Assembly (NCBI GenBank): GCA_030620095.1 | Contig: JAUTXW010005193.1 | Span: forward strand, 735,501-799,500 | DNA from: Kuschelorhynchus macadamiae | Lineage: Eukaryota > Arthropoda > Insecta > Coleoptera > Curculionidae | Direction of reading: 5' to 3' | Length of the DNA: 64,000 bases | In this document: one piece after another, positions 13,062-24,552 of the stretch | Layout: every line of letters starts with the position of its first letter | How positions within the stretch are numbered: the first letter of the stretch is position 1 | Position numbers and translations under genes: made by a program | The notes under the pieces: model-generated | What the model saw: the letters and a program-made list of their open reading frames with translations, nothing else | The model's database searches: none | What the model was told of the DNA's origin: nothing

Positions 13062-14355
13062 TTAATAATAATAATAATAATAAAACACCTTCGCCATACC
13101 TATTCTTACGTATTCGTTTGGTATCATTAAATGGTCACACACAGACATAGAAAACATTCACATTCTCATACGCTCTGAATTCACTAAACACAGGAAGTTA
13201 CATCCCAACGCATGCAAAGAAAGACTCACCATCGAGAGAAAAAAAGGAGGAAGGGGAATTATAGATATACAATCGCTAAATAAAAAACAAATTTACGAAC
13301 TCAGAAAATTCTTCCAAAACAAACTAACCTCCACAAGGCAATAGTGAAGGCAGACAAGAATTATACACCGCTCGAGCTGTCTCAAACCACCCACGCAGCA
13401 GACGTACATAGTCACATCCAATCACGACTAGAAAAGATGAACATCTGGTCTGAAAAAACACTTCACGGAAGACACAGATACCACATAAAGCAAGACCATA
13501 TATATATAAAAAGCTTTCATATACGTGGTTACAAGAAGGGCAGCTGTTCCCTGAAACAGAAGGCTTCCTGCTTGCCATCCAGGACAAAGTCATAGCAACC
13601 AGAAACTACCGAAAGCACATCATCAGGGACGCAACCATTGAAGACGGGAGATGTAGGAGATGTCACCAGCAGAGAAACGATCGATCACATAACGAGTGGA
13701 TGTAGAATAATAGCCGGAACTGAATACACCGCGAGACACAACTCAGCAGCGATGGTGGTTCATCAAGCATTAGCCACAACATATAAACTAACGGAGAACA
13801 CAGACCCTTACTACCATTATACACCAACATCTATGCTTGAAAACGAAGACTACAAGCTCTACTGGGACATTGACATCCACACAGATAAAACAATCCCCGC
13901 AAATAGACCCGATATCACCTTTCAATCCAAAAAAAAAATCACTTATTTAATTGACATGGCTGTCCCCAACGATGAGAACATCCAAGCGAAATACAGTGAG
14001 AAGATCGCCAAATACACCGACTTGGCAATGGAAGTAAAAAGGCTGTGGAAACAGGAAAGAGTCATCATTGTTCCTCTCTTTATATCAGTAACAGGTCTCA
14101 CCCCAACAACGTTTACACCGCATTTGGCTCAATTAGGACTTAATACAGACATTCACAAGAACATCCAGAAATCGGTCATTTTGAAAACATGTAGCATAGT
14201 TAAATCATTTCTTAATACACAATAGTCGTTGTTTTTTTTCCATTTCCTTTTTTGTTATTTTTATTTTTTGTATTGACTTGGTATAATCCCGTCAGTATAA
14301 AATACAACCATAGGAATACTGTGAGACAACAAGTCATAAAAACAATAATAATAAT
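13062..14355 (+). mobile_element. R4/Dong-like LINE copy, 5'-truncated, in (TAA)n
   Basis: The copy starts at (TAA)n 13062-13084 and ends at (AAT)n 14344-14355, after the 3' UTR with CTGTGAGACAACAAGTCATA. The inside covers the region between RT and the zinc knuckle, then the endonuclease. A one-base deletion near 13675 breaks the CCHC knuckle from the long frame 13638-14225. That frame reads RPDITFQSKKKITYLIDMAV, with the PD...D endonuclease signature, and ends SFLNTQ-stop. TAA repeats on both sides indicate target-specific insertion into a TAA run inside an older gypsy element. Confidence 0.88.
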
Positions 14356-15930
14356 ATGTCTTTTATTTCATAAACCTACTAGTTAACAAAATTAAAGAAT
14401 AAGGGGGCGGTATCCAACAATGTTGCTCTATACAACACCCAATATTACAGCCGTGTATTATTCAAACTTAAACAGAACTATTGTGTTATAAGAATAGAAT
14501 TACTATACCAACATTCTTGATTAGAATCGATCATGCTGCATTAAAATGTCTTATGGAAATGAAAAATCCAAATTGCATTTAGCCAAATGACTAGAAAAGC
14601 TGTAATACTACGACTTCCAAATTAAACATAAACCCGGCAGACAACAAAAAAAGGCTGATACTTTATCCAGATGTCCATATAAAGAAGACTGCAAGCGCTA
14701 TCAAAAGATAGATTAACGGGAAGGATATATTCAATTCAGCCAGACTACGAGCGGTCAACAGAAGAATGACGAGCAGGTCCGCTAGAATACCCCGATATTG
14801 TACGAATTTTGCTCGAAAAAGTAAGTACCGAGTTAGACAAGAACAGAAGAAAATCTTTGGCAAAAACCTTCAGCTAGAGTTATTATGGGCACAATGGGAT
14901 TAATTGGTCATTTAGGATGGACGGTTAGAACGCGTATGAGAAAGTGCCGATGGGTATAGTAGTTCCCGGAAAAGAATCCAGGCAGGACATATTACAAGAA
15001 GTACAGGGCCGAAAATCTTGAGCGGCCCTTGAAGTAAAGAAAATTCTGGATAAATTTCGAGAACGATTTTGATGGGTCTGCTATCATGGAGACACCAAGG
15101 AATGGTGCCTAAGGTGTGTCACATGTTTGGCAAGCAAAGACGGTAGGAGGGGATCTTGGGGACCAATGAAACAATATAACGTTAGTTTACTATTCGAAAA
15201 GATAGCAATAAGCGTTGTTGGGCCATTTCCTAAGTCTAATCGAGGTAAGAAATATATTATGGATTGCTTTAGTGAGTATCCTGGATTACTTTAGTAAGTA
15301 TCATTACTTCAGTAAATGGCCTGAAGGATTTGCTCTCTCAAACTAGGAAGCTGCAACAGTCGCTCAGGTTTTGGTTGAAGAAGTCTTCAGTGGACATAGA
15401 GTTTCACTGGAACTTCATTCAGATAAAAGATGAAATATCGAATCAGGCATTTTTAGGAAAAATTATGAAATCACGATACGAAAAACTAGATCATCCTTTG
15501 TTAGATGGCATGGTGGAACTATTTAACAAAACTATAGAGAAACATTTTTCCACCCTCCCTTTCAGCTAGAATTATTACGCCTATCCTGGCACTTAATGTG
15601 CGGATTGCTTAATGACGAAAGAAAACAAATGACTATGCTGATGAAATCCACGAACGTCTTCTTCAAATTTATGAAATAATGAGGACTCGATATGACATCG
15701 GGGTTAACTCAGCTGCTTTCTATGAAAATGACTTGGTTTGCTTGTATAACCCCACAAGAAAAATTGCCTCAGCACTGGAAAGGCTCGTACCGAATAATCA
15801 ATTTAGCCATCTACGTTTATGTATATGGGCTAGACGTAAATAAAAACGTCATCCTATATCGAAGGCATTCCGAAAGATTTGAGTGAATTCTTAATGCCTT
15901 AAAAAGGAAAGAAAGTTGACGTCTTGGAGT
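14356..15930 (+). pseudogene. Gypsy pol fragment (RNase H end, integrase), right part
   Basis: Heavily frameshifted remains continue after the LINE insertion. They include PGRQQKKAD-type RNase H end motifs near 14635, integrase pieces EWCLRCVTCLASKD (about 15110-15150) and VVGPFPKSNRGKKYI (about 15216-15260). Further remains are SKWPEGFAL (about 15310), VLVEEVFSGHR (about 15370) and a C-terminal LYNPTRK near 15745. All are out of frame with one another. No LTR could be identified. Confidence 0.75.
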
Positions 15931-17079
15931 TAGTCTTATGATAGACGTGTAAGTGTAAAGTCTATAAGGTATGTTGTACTGAAACAATATGAAAAATAGT
16001 GATTTGGAAAACCTTAATAAAAAAACAGCACACTTTTACTAAGCACTTTTTTCTTTATCGGTAAACAAGACGACGAAAGGTCTACGTGTTTTCGAGTTAT
16101 TCTGATCCTAATATACAGTTGTAAAAAAACATTTATCCTCAAATAAAAGTATTTTGTGTGTCGATATTTGCACAAATAATCCCCAGTGATAATTATAATA
16201 ACTTCTAAAATATCCAGTCCTTTGAATATCATTTTGTAACACTCTATTAACGGTGATAGCGAAGATTAAATCCTTGCAATTAACTACAATACAATTGAAA
16301 TGACAATATAGTATCTACGTGGAATCGTAAACACAAGAGAAATAAGAAAAAATAAAAATTTAAAGGGGTATTAGTGTTCTGCTGCGCAAGAAACACAATT
16401 ATTCCAAGGCCCAATGTTAGGCTGACTCTAAATAATGGCAAAAGTGATAAAGAGTTTCAGATTATAAACTTCTTTTGCGTTCTTACAGAGTCTAATCTTA
16501 AAAAGTGTAATTCCACTTTTAATTTTAATTAAGAAAACGTCTTTCAAGCATCTTGCTTTGCTTTAGGTTTTTGTTTTTGTTGAAGATCCCTTCTTGTCTA
16601 TTCTACGTAATTTACACTTTTTTGACTTTGTCTGCTCTCGGAATAGAACTTTTAGTGAAATGAATTGCTTTAAGAAAATAAATAATTGCTTTTTTATGAT
16701 TAATTTAGACGATGTTTTTTTGCTTCTTTTGATTTGAATTTAAATAAGCTTGTTGCAAAATAACTATAATATAATTCTGATCGTATTTTAGGATGCTTTC
16801 AAATAAGTAAAAATTGATAATACACTCTAAATGCCAGTGTAAATTAGCAGATGTTTTGAAAATGATCGCACACTTGGATGAATACTGTCCATGATATATA
16901 TTCAATAAAATGGAAATCAGTACAAAAAATTATCAATATAATATAAATTCAATATTATCACAACATTTATATTGATTTGCAGGGTATTTGTAGGTCGTGA
17001 CACAAATTTATTATTTGGCTCAATTACTAGAGATAAAAAAAAGGGATGAAACTTTTTGGTTTGAATTGTATCACGTACA
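15931..17079. other. Gene-free region
   Basis: AT-rich, with no domain or repeat that I recognise. Confidence 0.5.
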
Positions 17080-17145
17080 AAGGATGGCAGTCAAAATTTA
17101 TGTGTTGACTTGCGACAAATCAATGTAATTTTAGATACATTCTGA
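17080..17145 (+). pseudogene. Tiny gypsy-type RT fragment
   Basis: The forward frame reads KDGSQNLCVDLRQINVILDT followed by TGA. This resembles the K-D-G-S-x-R-x-C-V-D-x-R-x-L-N motif of Ty3/gypsy reverse transcriptase. It is isolated and only 22 codons long. Confidence 0.55.
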
Positions 17146-17188
17146 TTTAACATCTTCAGATTGCTAGGTAATAGTAACACAGATCAGA

Positions 17189-17405
17189 CTTAAATACTTT
17201 GAAGTTAAAAGTTATTTTTATAAAAACAATTTTATTTCTAAAATATGTCTTAACAGTAAGAACTTAAAGATGAGAATGAATTACATAAAAATGATTAAAT
17301 GTATGTTAACTTCGGGCCTGGGAATCTGCATCAGCAAATCGCCATCCGTTCTTGAAATCCCTTTCGTGGGAATTACTTCTGTCAGCAATTTCCATACATG
17401 TAACT
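17189..17405 (-). repeat. 3' LTR (217 bp)
   Basis: It pairs with 19005-19217. On the minus strand it starts AGTTAC and ends TATTTAAG. The AGTTA start is usual for errantivirus LTRs. Differences from the 5' LTR are few substitutions and short indels. Confidence 0.88.
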
Positions 17406-17413
17406 CCTCCCTC
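17406..17413 (-). other. Polypurine tract
   Basis: GAGGGAGG on the minus strand lies immediately before the 3' LTR, where plus-strand priming is expected. Confidence 0.7.
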
Positions 17414-17414
17414 G

Positions 17415-18392
17415 TTAAGCTGAGGAAATGACGGAGTCTATTTGCGAAGTATTGGCATTGGATTCTTCAATTCTTCGATCATTGGGATTTCTTCTTTGAA
17501 AATTGGTAACGATATAATTCTTCAGTGTTCTTCGTTTCCATATAATTAATCCCATACAAATGGCGATTTTTATTATTGTAGGGATATTGATTATTGGAGA
17601 AGTATCGATTGATTTTCTTTCTTCGATTGGTGATATCCTATTTGCGATGTCCTTAAGACGGTAAATTTCTTCAAAGTTTATCTTCGTAAGGTTCGAAATT
17701 TGAAAAGTGTTTTTTGTCTCTAATTTTGGAATGTGAATTTCATTTAATAGTGGTTTTCCTTGGCGGATACTTCTGATATTTACAAATGTTTTATTCCTCA
17801 CTTGAATTTGGCACGTTTTCGGAATTTTCAGTAGGATAGGATGGTTAACTTCGATGTATTGGTCGGTTTTGCATTTTGAAAATATTCTTTCTTCTTTCAC
17901 AGGAAGAATAAGTACTTCGTCTTGGGTAATTTGCTCGAAAATTGACTCTTCGATGTTTATTCGGAAAATTTGACAGTCCTCCATTTTGGAACCTTGCATT
18001 AACTGGAGAGTGCAACTATCGTGGGGGTGGAAATCTTCGTTACAGTAGTACGTTTCTTCTAGCAAAAGGCATGCAGCTTCTTTAAATTGAATTTTCTCTG
18101 TCGTTTGTGCTAGGTAAGGGTATTTTGGGACAAACATTGGTTGATTTTGGATAACGGGAAAAAGGTGATAGAAGGTAAAGCTTTCGGGCCTAATTATAGG
18201 AACATGAATAGCAAAAATTACCCTTCTATTTGAAAAACTGATTTGAGTGCTTAGAAACTGATAATACGAGAGTACATCTCGGAAATTTGGTATTTCTTTA
18301 ATGTTATACATGACTTTTAATTCTTTTAATATTTGTCGTAATTCTGATACAGACATTATTGAATTATGTAACGTATTTAGTTTCGCAAACAT
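17415..18392 (-). pseudogene. env: Errantivirus-like envelope, C-terminal part (325 codons)
   Basis: An uninterrupted frame covers the second half of an insect-retrovirus envelope related to baculovirus F proteins. It has a Cys-containing ectodomain (for example TYYCNEDFHPHDSC and KCKTDQ). A hydrophobic membrane anchor lies at about residues 267-285 (NIPTIIKIAICMGLIIW), followed by a basic cytoplasmic tail of about 40 residues. The signal peptide, cleavage site and fusion-peptide half are missing, because the frame begins at the gag-env deletion junction. The ATG at 18392 is internal and need not be used. The open frame suggests the deletion and insertion are not very old. The product should lack entry function. 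Confidence 0.8.
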
Positions 18393-18597
18393 AATAGCAT
18401 CTTTTAATAAATTTATTTAGAGTATTACTATCGCCATCAAAAGGCTTATTATTCTCTATTTTACTTTTGAAAATTTCCCAATTTACTTTGGGTTGTCCTG
18501 AAATACTGCCTTCCATTTTTTCGGTAATTTTGTTCTGTATTTCAAGATCTAATTTAATTGAACTAAACTTATTTACTAAATATTCTAAATCGTTCAT
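18364..18597 (-). pseudogene. gag: Errantivirus-like gag, N-terminal fragment
   Basis: It begins at ATG 18597 and gives about 70 gag-like codons, including KPFDGDSNTLNKFIKRC, which resembles the start of insect gag matrix/capsid. It then runs a few codons into env sequence in the wrong frame and stops. This marks a deletion joining early gag to mid env, with both frames overlapping at 18364-18392. Confidence 0.65.
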
Positions 18598-18986
18598 ATA
18601 TCAATAATTTTATTTAATATGAATATTGTCGTACAATACGCCACTCTTTTATTTATAAAAATATAAAAACGTTATTGTAAAAATTTTGTTCTTAAACAAA
18701 TATAGAGTAAAAATGAAAAAGAAAAAAAATCTTTTCAGTTTCTTCAATAGACAGATAATTTAACCTAATGTGCTCGATGCACTGTTCCTAAAATTATCCC
18801 TAACCAAAAATCCTTATACAGAGGGTTTAGGAGTGGCAAAAGTAAAAAGCACTTACAATGATGTATTTCTTCTCCCTTTCCGATCCTCTTCTTTGCACTC
18901 ACTGTAGGTTCAATGGATAGCGCCAAAGAGTTGAAACCATCAAGCAGCAATTCTTCTGGACTATTCGAAATTATTACCACTGTACT
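18598..18986 (-). other. Untranslated leader of the LTR element
   Basis: Lies between the primer site and the gag start. It contains a 71-codon frame at 18765-18980 with no recognised features. Confidence 0.6.
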
Positions 18987-19004
18987 ATCCTACCGACTGC
19001 GCCA
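18987..19004 (-). other. Primer-binding site, tRNA-Ser
   Basis: The minus strand reads TGGCGCAGTCGGTAGGAT, an 18-base match to the 3' end of insect tRNA-Ser as I know it. It lies directly after the 5' LTR. Serine-tRNA priming is known for the 17.6/297 group. Confidence 0.85.
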
Positions 19005-19217
19005 CTTAAATACTTTGAAGTTAAAAGTTATTTTTTAAAAAACAATTTTATTTCTAAAATATGTACAGTAAGAGCTTAAAGATGAGAATGAATTACATAA
19101 AAATGATTAAATGTATGTTAACTTCGGGCCTGAGAATCTGCATCAGCAAATCGCCATCCGTTCTTGAAATCGCTATCGTGGGAATTACTTCTGTGAGCAG
19201 TTTCCATACGTGTAACT
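19005..19217 (-). repeat. 5' LTR (213 bp)
   Basis: Partner of 17189-17405; it ends directly at the primer-binding site. Confidence 0.88.
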
Positions 19218-19640
19218 CCAGCTAACATCATTAAGCCTTTATTGCAGATGTTCCGATTTTACTTTACGACAACACCTTTACCAGTACCAGTTGAAATCTT
19301 AATATAGAGGTAAAAAGCACAGATTCTGATGCAGATCACATAAAGTTAAAAAAACAAAATGAGTATTGAAATATATACCTACAAGAATTGAAAATAATTA
19401 CCTACAAAACTACCACATAAAATATTTTATGCCTCATATATCTGAAACCACATTTCTGTACGCTTAATAATCGAGGAATGACGATTAATACCTAAGGTAT
19501 TAAGTAAAAGCCTTGTTTATGTATAGAAACAAGGCTAAATGCATGAAGGATTCTTGATGCTGATCTGGAAGATATCTAATAGGGTATATATACACCCTTA
19601 ATATTCTATTTTTGGTTTTTATTTGTTACTAGTTAAACCA
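19218..19640. other. Gene-free region
   Basis: Nothing recognised. Confidence 0.5.
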
Positions 19641-21240
19641 TGAGCAGAAGCAGACATTTCTAAAGAGAAGGAGGAAATTGGCTCAATGTATTAAAACTAT
19701 GGAGAAATGGAGATGGGGGCTAACTAGAAGGGAGATTTTTAAAATTGTTGGTGAATTTATCAAATAAACGGGTCTAGAAACTTTGTTTAATAGAGGCCAA
19801 CCTGGGGAGAATTGGTTTTTAGGTTTCCACAAGAAATACAACCTATCCATCAAAAAGCCACAGTCACCTGAGTTCGCCAGAAAAAAATGCTTAGACCCAT
19901 TCGTATTAAAAGAGTATTTGACTTCATTGAAAGAACAATTGGACCTTCTTAAACACCATTACAGACTTGACCCGTCTAAAACTAAGGTTGTTGGACAAAT
20001 TGGAATGCTCTGTTTAAGGACAGTGCCAATGCTGCTGATTGCCATTGGTAGTGTTTAAAGGCCGAAATGTATGAATCGAATGGCTTGCTTCAGCTACAGA
20101 AGCTTTCCCTGGGACTACTTACGCGGCAACTACAAAAACATGGATTGAATCCGCAATCTTCTTGAATTATTTTTAGAAGTCATTTTTTGAAGCTGTTGGA
20201 CCGAAACGTTCTCTGTCACATTGATCATCATTTAATCGCATCGGCAATCAAAAACAACGTAACCATTCTCAAACTCCCGCCACATTCAAGCCATCTACTC
20301 CAACCTCTAGACTTGAGTGTTTTTAAGTCGTTGAAATGGAAATGGGAGTAATTGCTTGTATAGTGGCAGCATCACTATGAGGGGCAAAAAATTCTAAAAA
20401 GTCCGTTTAGCAAACTTGTCGGGAAAATTTGGAACAAATTGTTCCGGGTTATAATCTAGAATGGATTTCGAAAAGGAGGATATTTTCAAAGATCAATATG
20501 ATCCACTGGCATTCAAACGCTGAGAAGAAAGAAATTTATATAAAAATGCAGGCTTGAATAATAACCCTCAACCCTCTCTTTTCTCACATGGATGCAATCC
20601 TGATAATGTTAATAACATTCAATCGAAAACTTCTACCTCGACCTCTCACATCGGTTCGAACACGTCTGAAGAAATAATTTTGGCATTTGTAAAGCAAAGT
20701 AAAGATTACGAACGGAGGGTAGCTAAAGGAGCAGAGGTTATTACCAACCAAGAATCCCTCTATATATTGGAGGAATTGAAAAATCGGAAGAAAGGTACGA
20801 AACAGTAGACCGCCAGTTTATTAGACCTACCATCAGATGACCTTAATAATTCCAGCAATAACGTTGAACTGGTTTATAATGATAACAGCGACGTCGATTT
20901 TGAGGATGAGATGCTGGAGTACGAGTCATTAAATGGCTATATGAATGAAATTAGTAAATCTGTAGCAGATCTTTCAGCTGGAAATTGGGTTCTTGTACTT
21001 TTCGCAACAAAGAAAACAAAACAGCACTACGTAGGCCAAGTCGTAATTATGAACCAAACAGATGAAGAATTTAAATACATTTTTTAAGAAAAGTCCCGTC
21101 CTTGAATCTCTTAAAGTCAAATAATTTAGCATGGCCTGCTCCGGAAGATTGTTGTTTAATTTCACTGGGAAATGTTGTAAGAAAACTGCCAACGCCAATC
21201 GTACATCCAGGTAAGAGAAATTTGATCAGATTTGAAATTG
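19640..21240 (+). pseudogene. pogo/Tigger-like (DDE_1) transposase, broken
   Basis: Forward frames in order show the following. A Psq/CENP-B N-terminus has MEKWRWGLTRREIFKIVGEF (about 19.70 kb). The CENP-B DNA-binding part FNRGQPGENWFLGFHKKYNL and SIKKPQSPEFARKK follows (19783-20058). The first catalytic block is deleted up to DPSKTKVVGQ. The second block has IDHHLIASAIKNNVTILKLP and SSHLLQPLDLSVFKSLKWKW (about 20.2-20.35 kb). A C-terminal region has WVLVLFATKKTKQHYVGQVV (about 20.98 kb) and VVRKLPTPIVHPGKRN (about 21.19 kb). Several stops and frameshifts separate these, and the first catalytic Asp is gone. No terminal inverted repeats were found. Confidence 0.85.
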
Positions 21241-23086
21241 AATTTTCTGGCTATAATATTTTTTGATTACTTATAGTAGGGCTAATCTTAGAGTGTTCAA
21301 CAAGAGTGGGTTGTATTTTGTAACATTGAAAACAATAAAAAGTTCGTAAATGTCCAGATTTGATTTTTATGTTTGTTCTCTTTGGGGTAAAAGTAGAAAG
21401 AGATTGTGTTCTTCAACACTCTTGCCCTAAACCTGTGTAAATTATAACTGTATATGTTTTAGGTGCCGCTACCACGCTTACTTTACACTAGGGGGCAAGA
21501 GTGTAGTATGTACATAATTTAAAAAAAAAATAGCATTGTGAAATTATTTTTTATGCGTTATGATATACCATATTAAGAAAACTCCAAAAAAGGATCTCTA
21601 GATGTGCAAACTATTAAATTGTAACTAACAGGCCCAAAAGAAATACTCGACGCCGCACTAATTAAACTTCACTACTCAGTTACCCCACCTAACCTTATAG
21701 AAATAGTAAAGCCGTTTTATAATAAAAAAGTACCGTAATATATCGAGCAGTGCATGCGCAATAACAGAAATGACATTTAGATATTTAATAAATTATTTTG
21801 CAATTAAAAATGATGGAAAAAATGTAAACAACTCATTTTTCCTATTTCTTAATATTTTCAAAATAAAACCGTTTTTCTTTCACGTGGATTCTACACCTCG
21901 GTGTAGATACGTAAGTATTTATTAATATTAATATATTTATTAGTATTAATTTATTAATACTAATAAATTAATAACTTCTCTTAACAATTAATTTCATTTT
22001 CTTAAATGGGATGCCCTGTATATCCCTGCCTAGGAGAAAATATGTTTTATTTCAAGCAAATTTTGTACGTTTAACGCAGAACAACGTACTGTTAGTATTA
22101 TTTTAAATGTTGCAAATATGTGTTAAAATTTTCAAAATTGATTAGTGATTAGAGAGGTTCAAAGAAATAAGAAACTTGAATAAGTTAGAATTTTCAAATA
22201 AAATTTGACACGTATGCAGAATAGCGAAACCAATAACAAATTTAGAAATTGTCTGGGTTAAACTAGACCTGAAATGACACTTTTAAACTCCGCAGCATAA
22301 ACTTGAACGGCATTTGTTGAGAGCTTCATTACACTTGTATAACACATATATCGCATAGAGTTTGCTAACAAATACCGCACATTCTGTAAGTAGCACTTGT
22401 TTTTTTCCTCATCACACTCATGCGTGTAGAGGTCGCTCACTAGCCATGTTTTAAATAAAAATTATACACTTGACGGCATTTAATACATTTGCTTGGGCCG
22501 CGACTGGCCTGCGTGTCTGATTAGTTAAATGTAGATTCTTGACAACTCAAGGAGCATTTACAAAAAAAAATGTTCGCACAAAAATGAGTGGTGAGCACCA
22601 TTTTTTACAAGTTCTGTTTATTAATATTTTGGTTAGGACTCAAATCCACGTCTGGTATTGGATATGTTTTTTGGAAACATTGAAATTAAGCAATATCTGA
22701 ATATCAGACGCTGAGCGATAAGTCCACGTACATTTCTCTTCTTGGAACTCCCTCTCTACATCACTATAGCTCGACTGAACTCACTCTGGGAGAGGTATGA
22801 GAATGTCATAATTAACATGTCTTATCAGACGCGCAGCGTTCAGTACACATTTTGACCATGAGCTTCCGGACTATTATGTAATACACCTTTTAGGCTTTAG
22901 AAAATTTTGTATACTTTGTAATAACGCTAAAGATATCAGTTTAAATTACAAACCAAAAATATCAGAAACACATAGCTATTAATCAAGCTAGTCGGATGCT
23001 GAAACGTAAATCGAAATTTTAAAGATTAAAAAAAAATCGGTAATTTTTCCTTTACCACGACTTCCTTCCTATCAAATTCCACTATT

Positions 23087-23088
<2 letters not shown>
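21241..23088. other. Gene-free region
   Basis: Contains AT palindromes near 21920-21980 and a small hairpin CTACACCTCGGTGTAG at about 21893. No coding signal; the frame at 22258-22440 is unrecognised. Confidence 0.5.

Positions 23089-23164
<76 letters not shown>
23089..23164. repeat. (TA)n microsatellite, imperfect
   Basis: TA run with two one-base T interruptions. Confidence 0.95.
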
Positions 23165-23167
<3 letters not shown>

Positions 23168-23339
23168 TATAATGATTAATAACTTTATACAAATTCAATA
23201 AACCATAATTTATTTTATTTTATTTTTAAATTATTAAATTTTCATAACTTACGTAATCTTCTACAAAAAAAAAAAAATCATTTTATCATTTTCTTCCATA
23301 AAAAGAAAGTTTTATTCTTTTTATGAAATGGCATTTTAT

Positions 23340-23915
23340 GGCGTATTTAAATATATTATTAGGTCGCCATTTTGTTTAGACATGTAGGATTCGCACTAAC
23401 AATTTACCAGTTTATATTTGTTCAACACTTGATTTTTGTGCAAAATTTCAAGACGTTTGGATAAGTAGTTTTTTGGAACTGAGTGTTTAAACATTTCATT
23501 AGGCGGTCATTTTGTCTCGTCATAATGAATTTAGATAATCAGGTCATCACTATATCATACTTTACTTTCGCGCAAATTTTTAAGCCCATTTTGTTCATTC
23601 GGTAAATAGTTACTTAATAATTAATTTTTTACATTCTGCGAAGCCGCCATTTAATCCGTCATATTGGATTTTTATCAAAATGTAATGATTTCATCTTGTT
23701 CTTACGCTTGATTTTTTATCGACATTTGAAGTCAATCGGAGAAGTATTTTTTGAGCTATGCCACGTACAAGAAGAATGACAGAAGACAGACAGAGCACTG
23801 GAAAGGGGAGAACATATTCTAGGTCCAGAGACACGAAAACGCAAAGATTACAAAAATGTCGGAGGGTGATTTTTTCATGATTATAATACTTCCCTCTTGT
23901 GAGGAAACCAACTGA
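23340..23915 (+). repeat. Dispersed repeat, degenerate ~165-nt units
   Basis: Same family as 5640-6186. It has repeated GCCATTTTGT blocks, ATAAGTAGTTTTTTGGAACT, a GACAGAAGACAGACAGA stretch, and ends GGAGGGTGATTTTTTCATGA followed by TTATAATACTTCCC. Confidence 0.75.
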
Positions 23916-24552
23916 CATACTAGCTAGTTCGACGTATTAGCTGAAATATAAAAAGCCCCCAGTTTATTCGGGTGATACATATAATTTGATTCCAATTTCG
24001 CTTAAACCTGTTTGTATTGCGACTTATATACCAAAATACTAAATACGGATTACGGGATTAGTATTTTTAGGGAAGCGGTAAAAACTTTATGTTCAGGAAA
24101 TGAGTAACTTCTTTTGATTACCAAGTAGCAGCGCTGACAAAAACATCAAATTGTTCATCGTCAAAGGAGATATTTGATTGGTCATTATTTGTTCGAACAC
24201 TGACGAAAAACACGTTAATTTATAAAAAATTATGTACTTAATATAATTGTAGAGAGTTAACTAATAGCTTATAGATGGCAGAACAAGTATCGAATTAATG
24301 GATTTGTATCTAGATATTTTTTTTTAATTTCTTAATGGTTTTAACTTTTTTAGATGTCAAAATATTGAACATTTATCGGAATTACATATAGCTAGAACGT
24401 TTCAAATCAAATAAGTAAGTGTAAGCACCCTAAAATCAGCTTACAGGATTTGTCCCAGACAGTCAGGAAAAAGTTAAACAAAAACTTGTGAAAAGGTATA
24501 TTAAATATTGAAAGCGTATAAAGCAAAACAATACAATTTGCAATTTTACCCT

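Larger units (their letters stand above)
17189..19217 (-). mobile_element. Internally deleted errantivirus-like LTR element
   Basis: Minus-strand order is 5' LTR (19217-19005), serine-tRNA primer site, leader, start of gag, a direct jump to the second half of env, polypurine tract, and 3' LTR (17405-17189). The whole of pol is missing. The two LTRs are about 94-95% alike by eye. No clear target-site duplication was found. Errantiviruses are insect endogenous retroviruses; this copy cannot move by itself. Confidence 0.85.

Noticed and set aside
16978..17048. Possible third DM9 exon (a VFVGRD-like peptide after an acceptor-like TTGATTTGCAG)
   Set aside because: Only a five- to six-residue resemblance, no downstream donor, a stop at 17046, and the DM9 gene already ends at 11408.
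18765..18980. 71-codon frame between primer site and gag
   Set aside because: It lies in the leader of the LTR element, has no known counterpart, and is likely chance.
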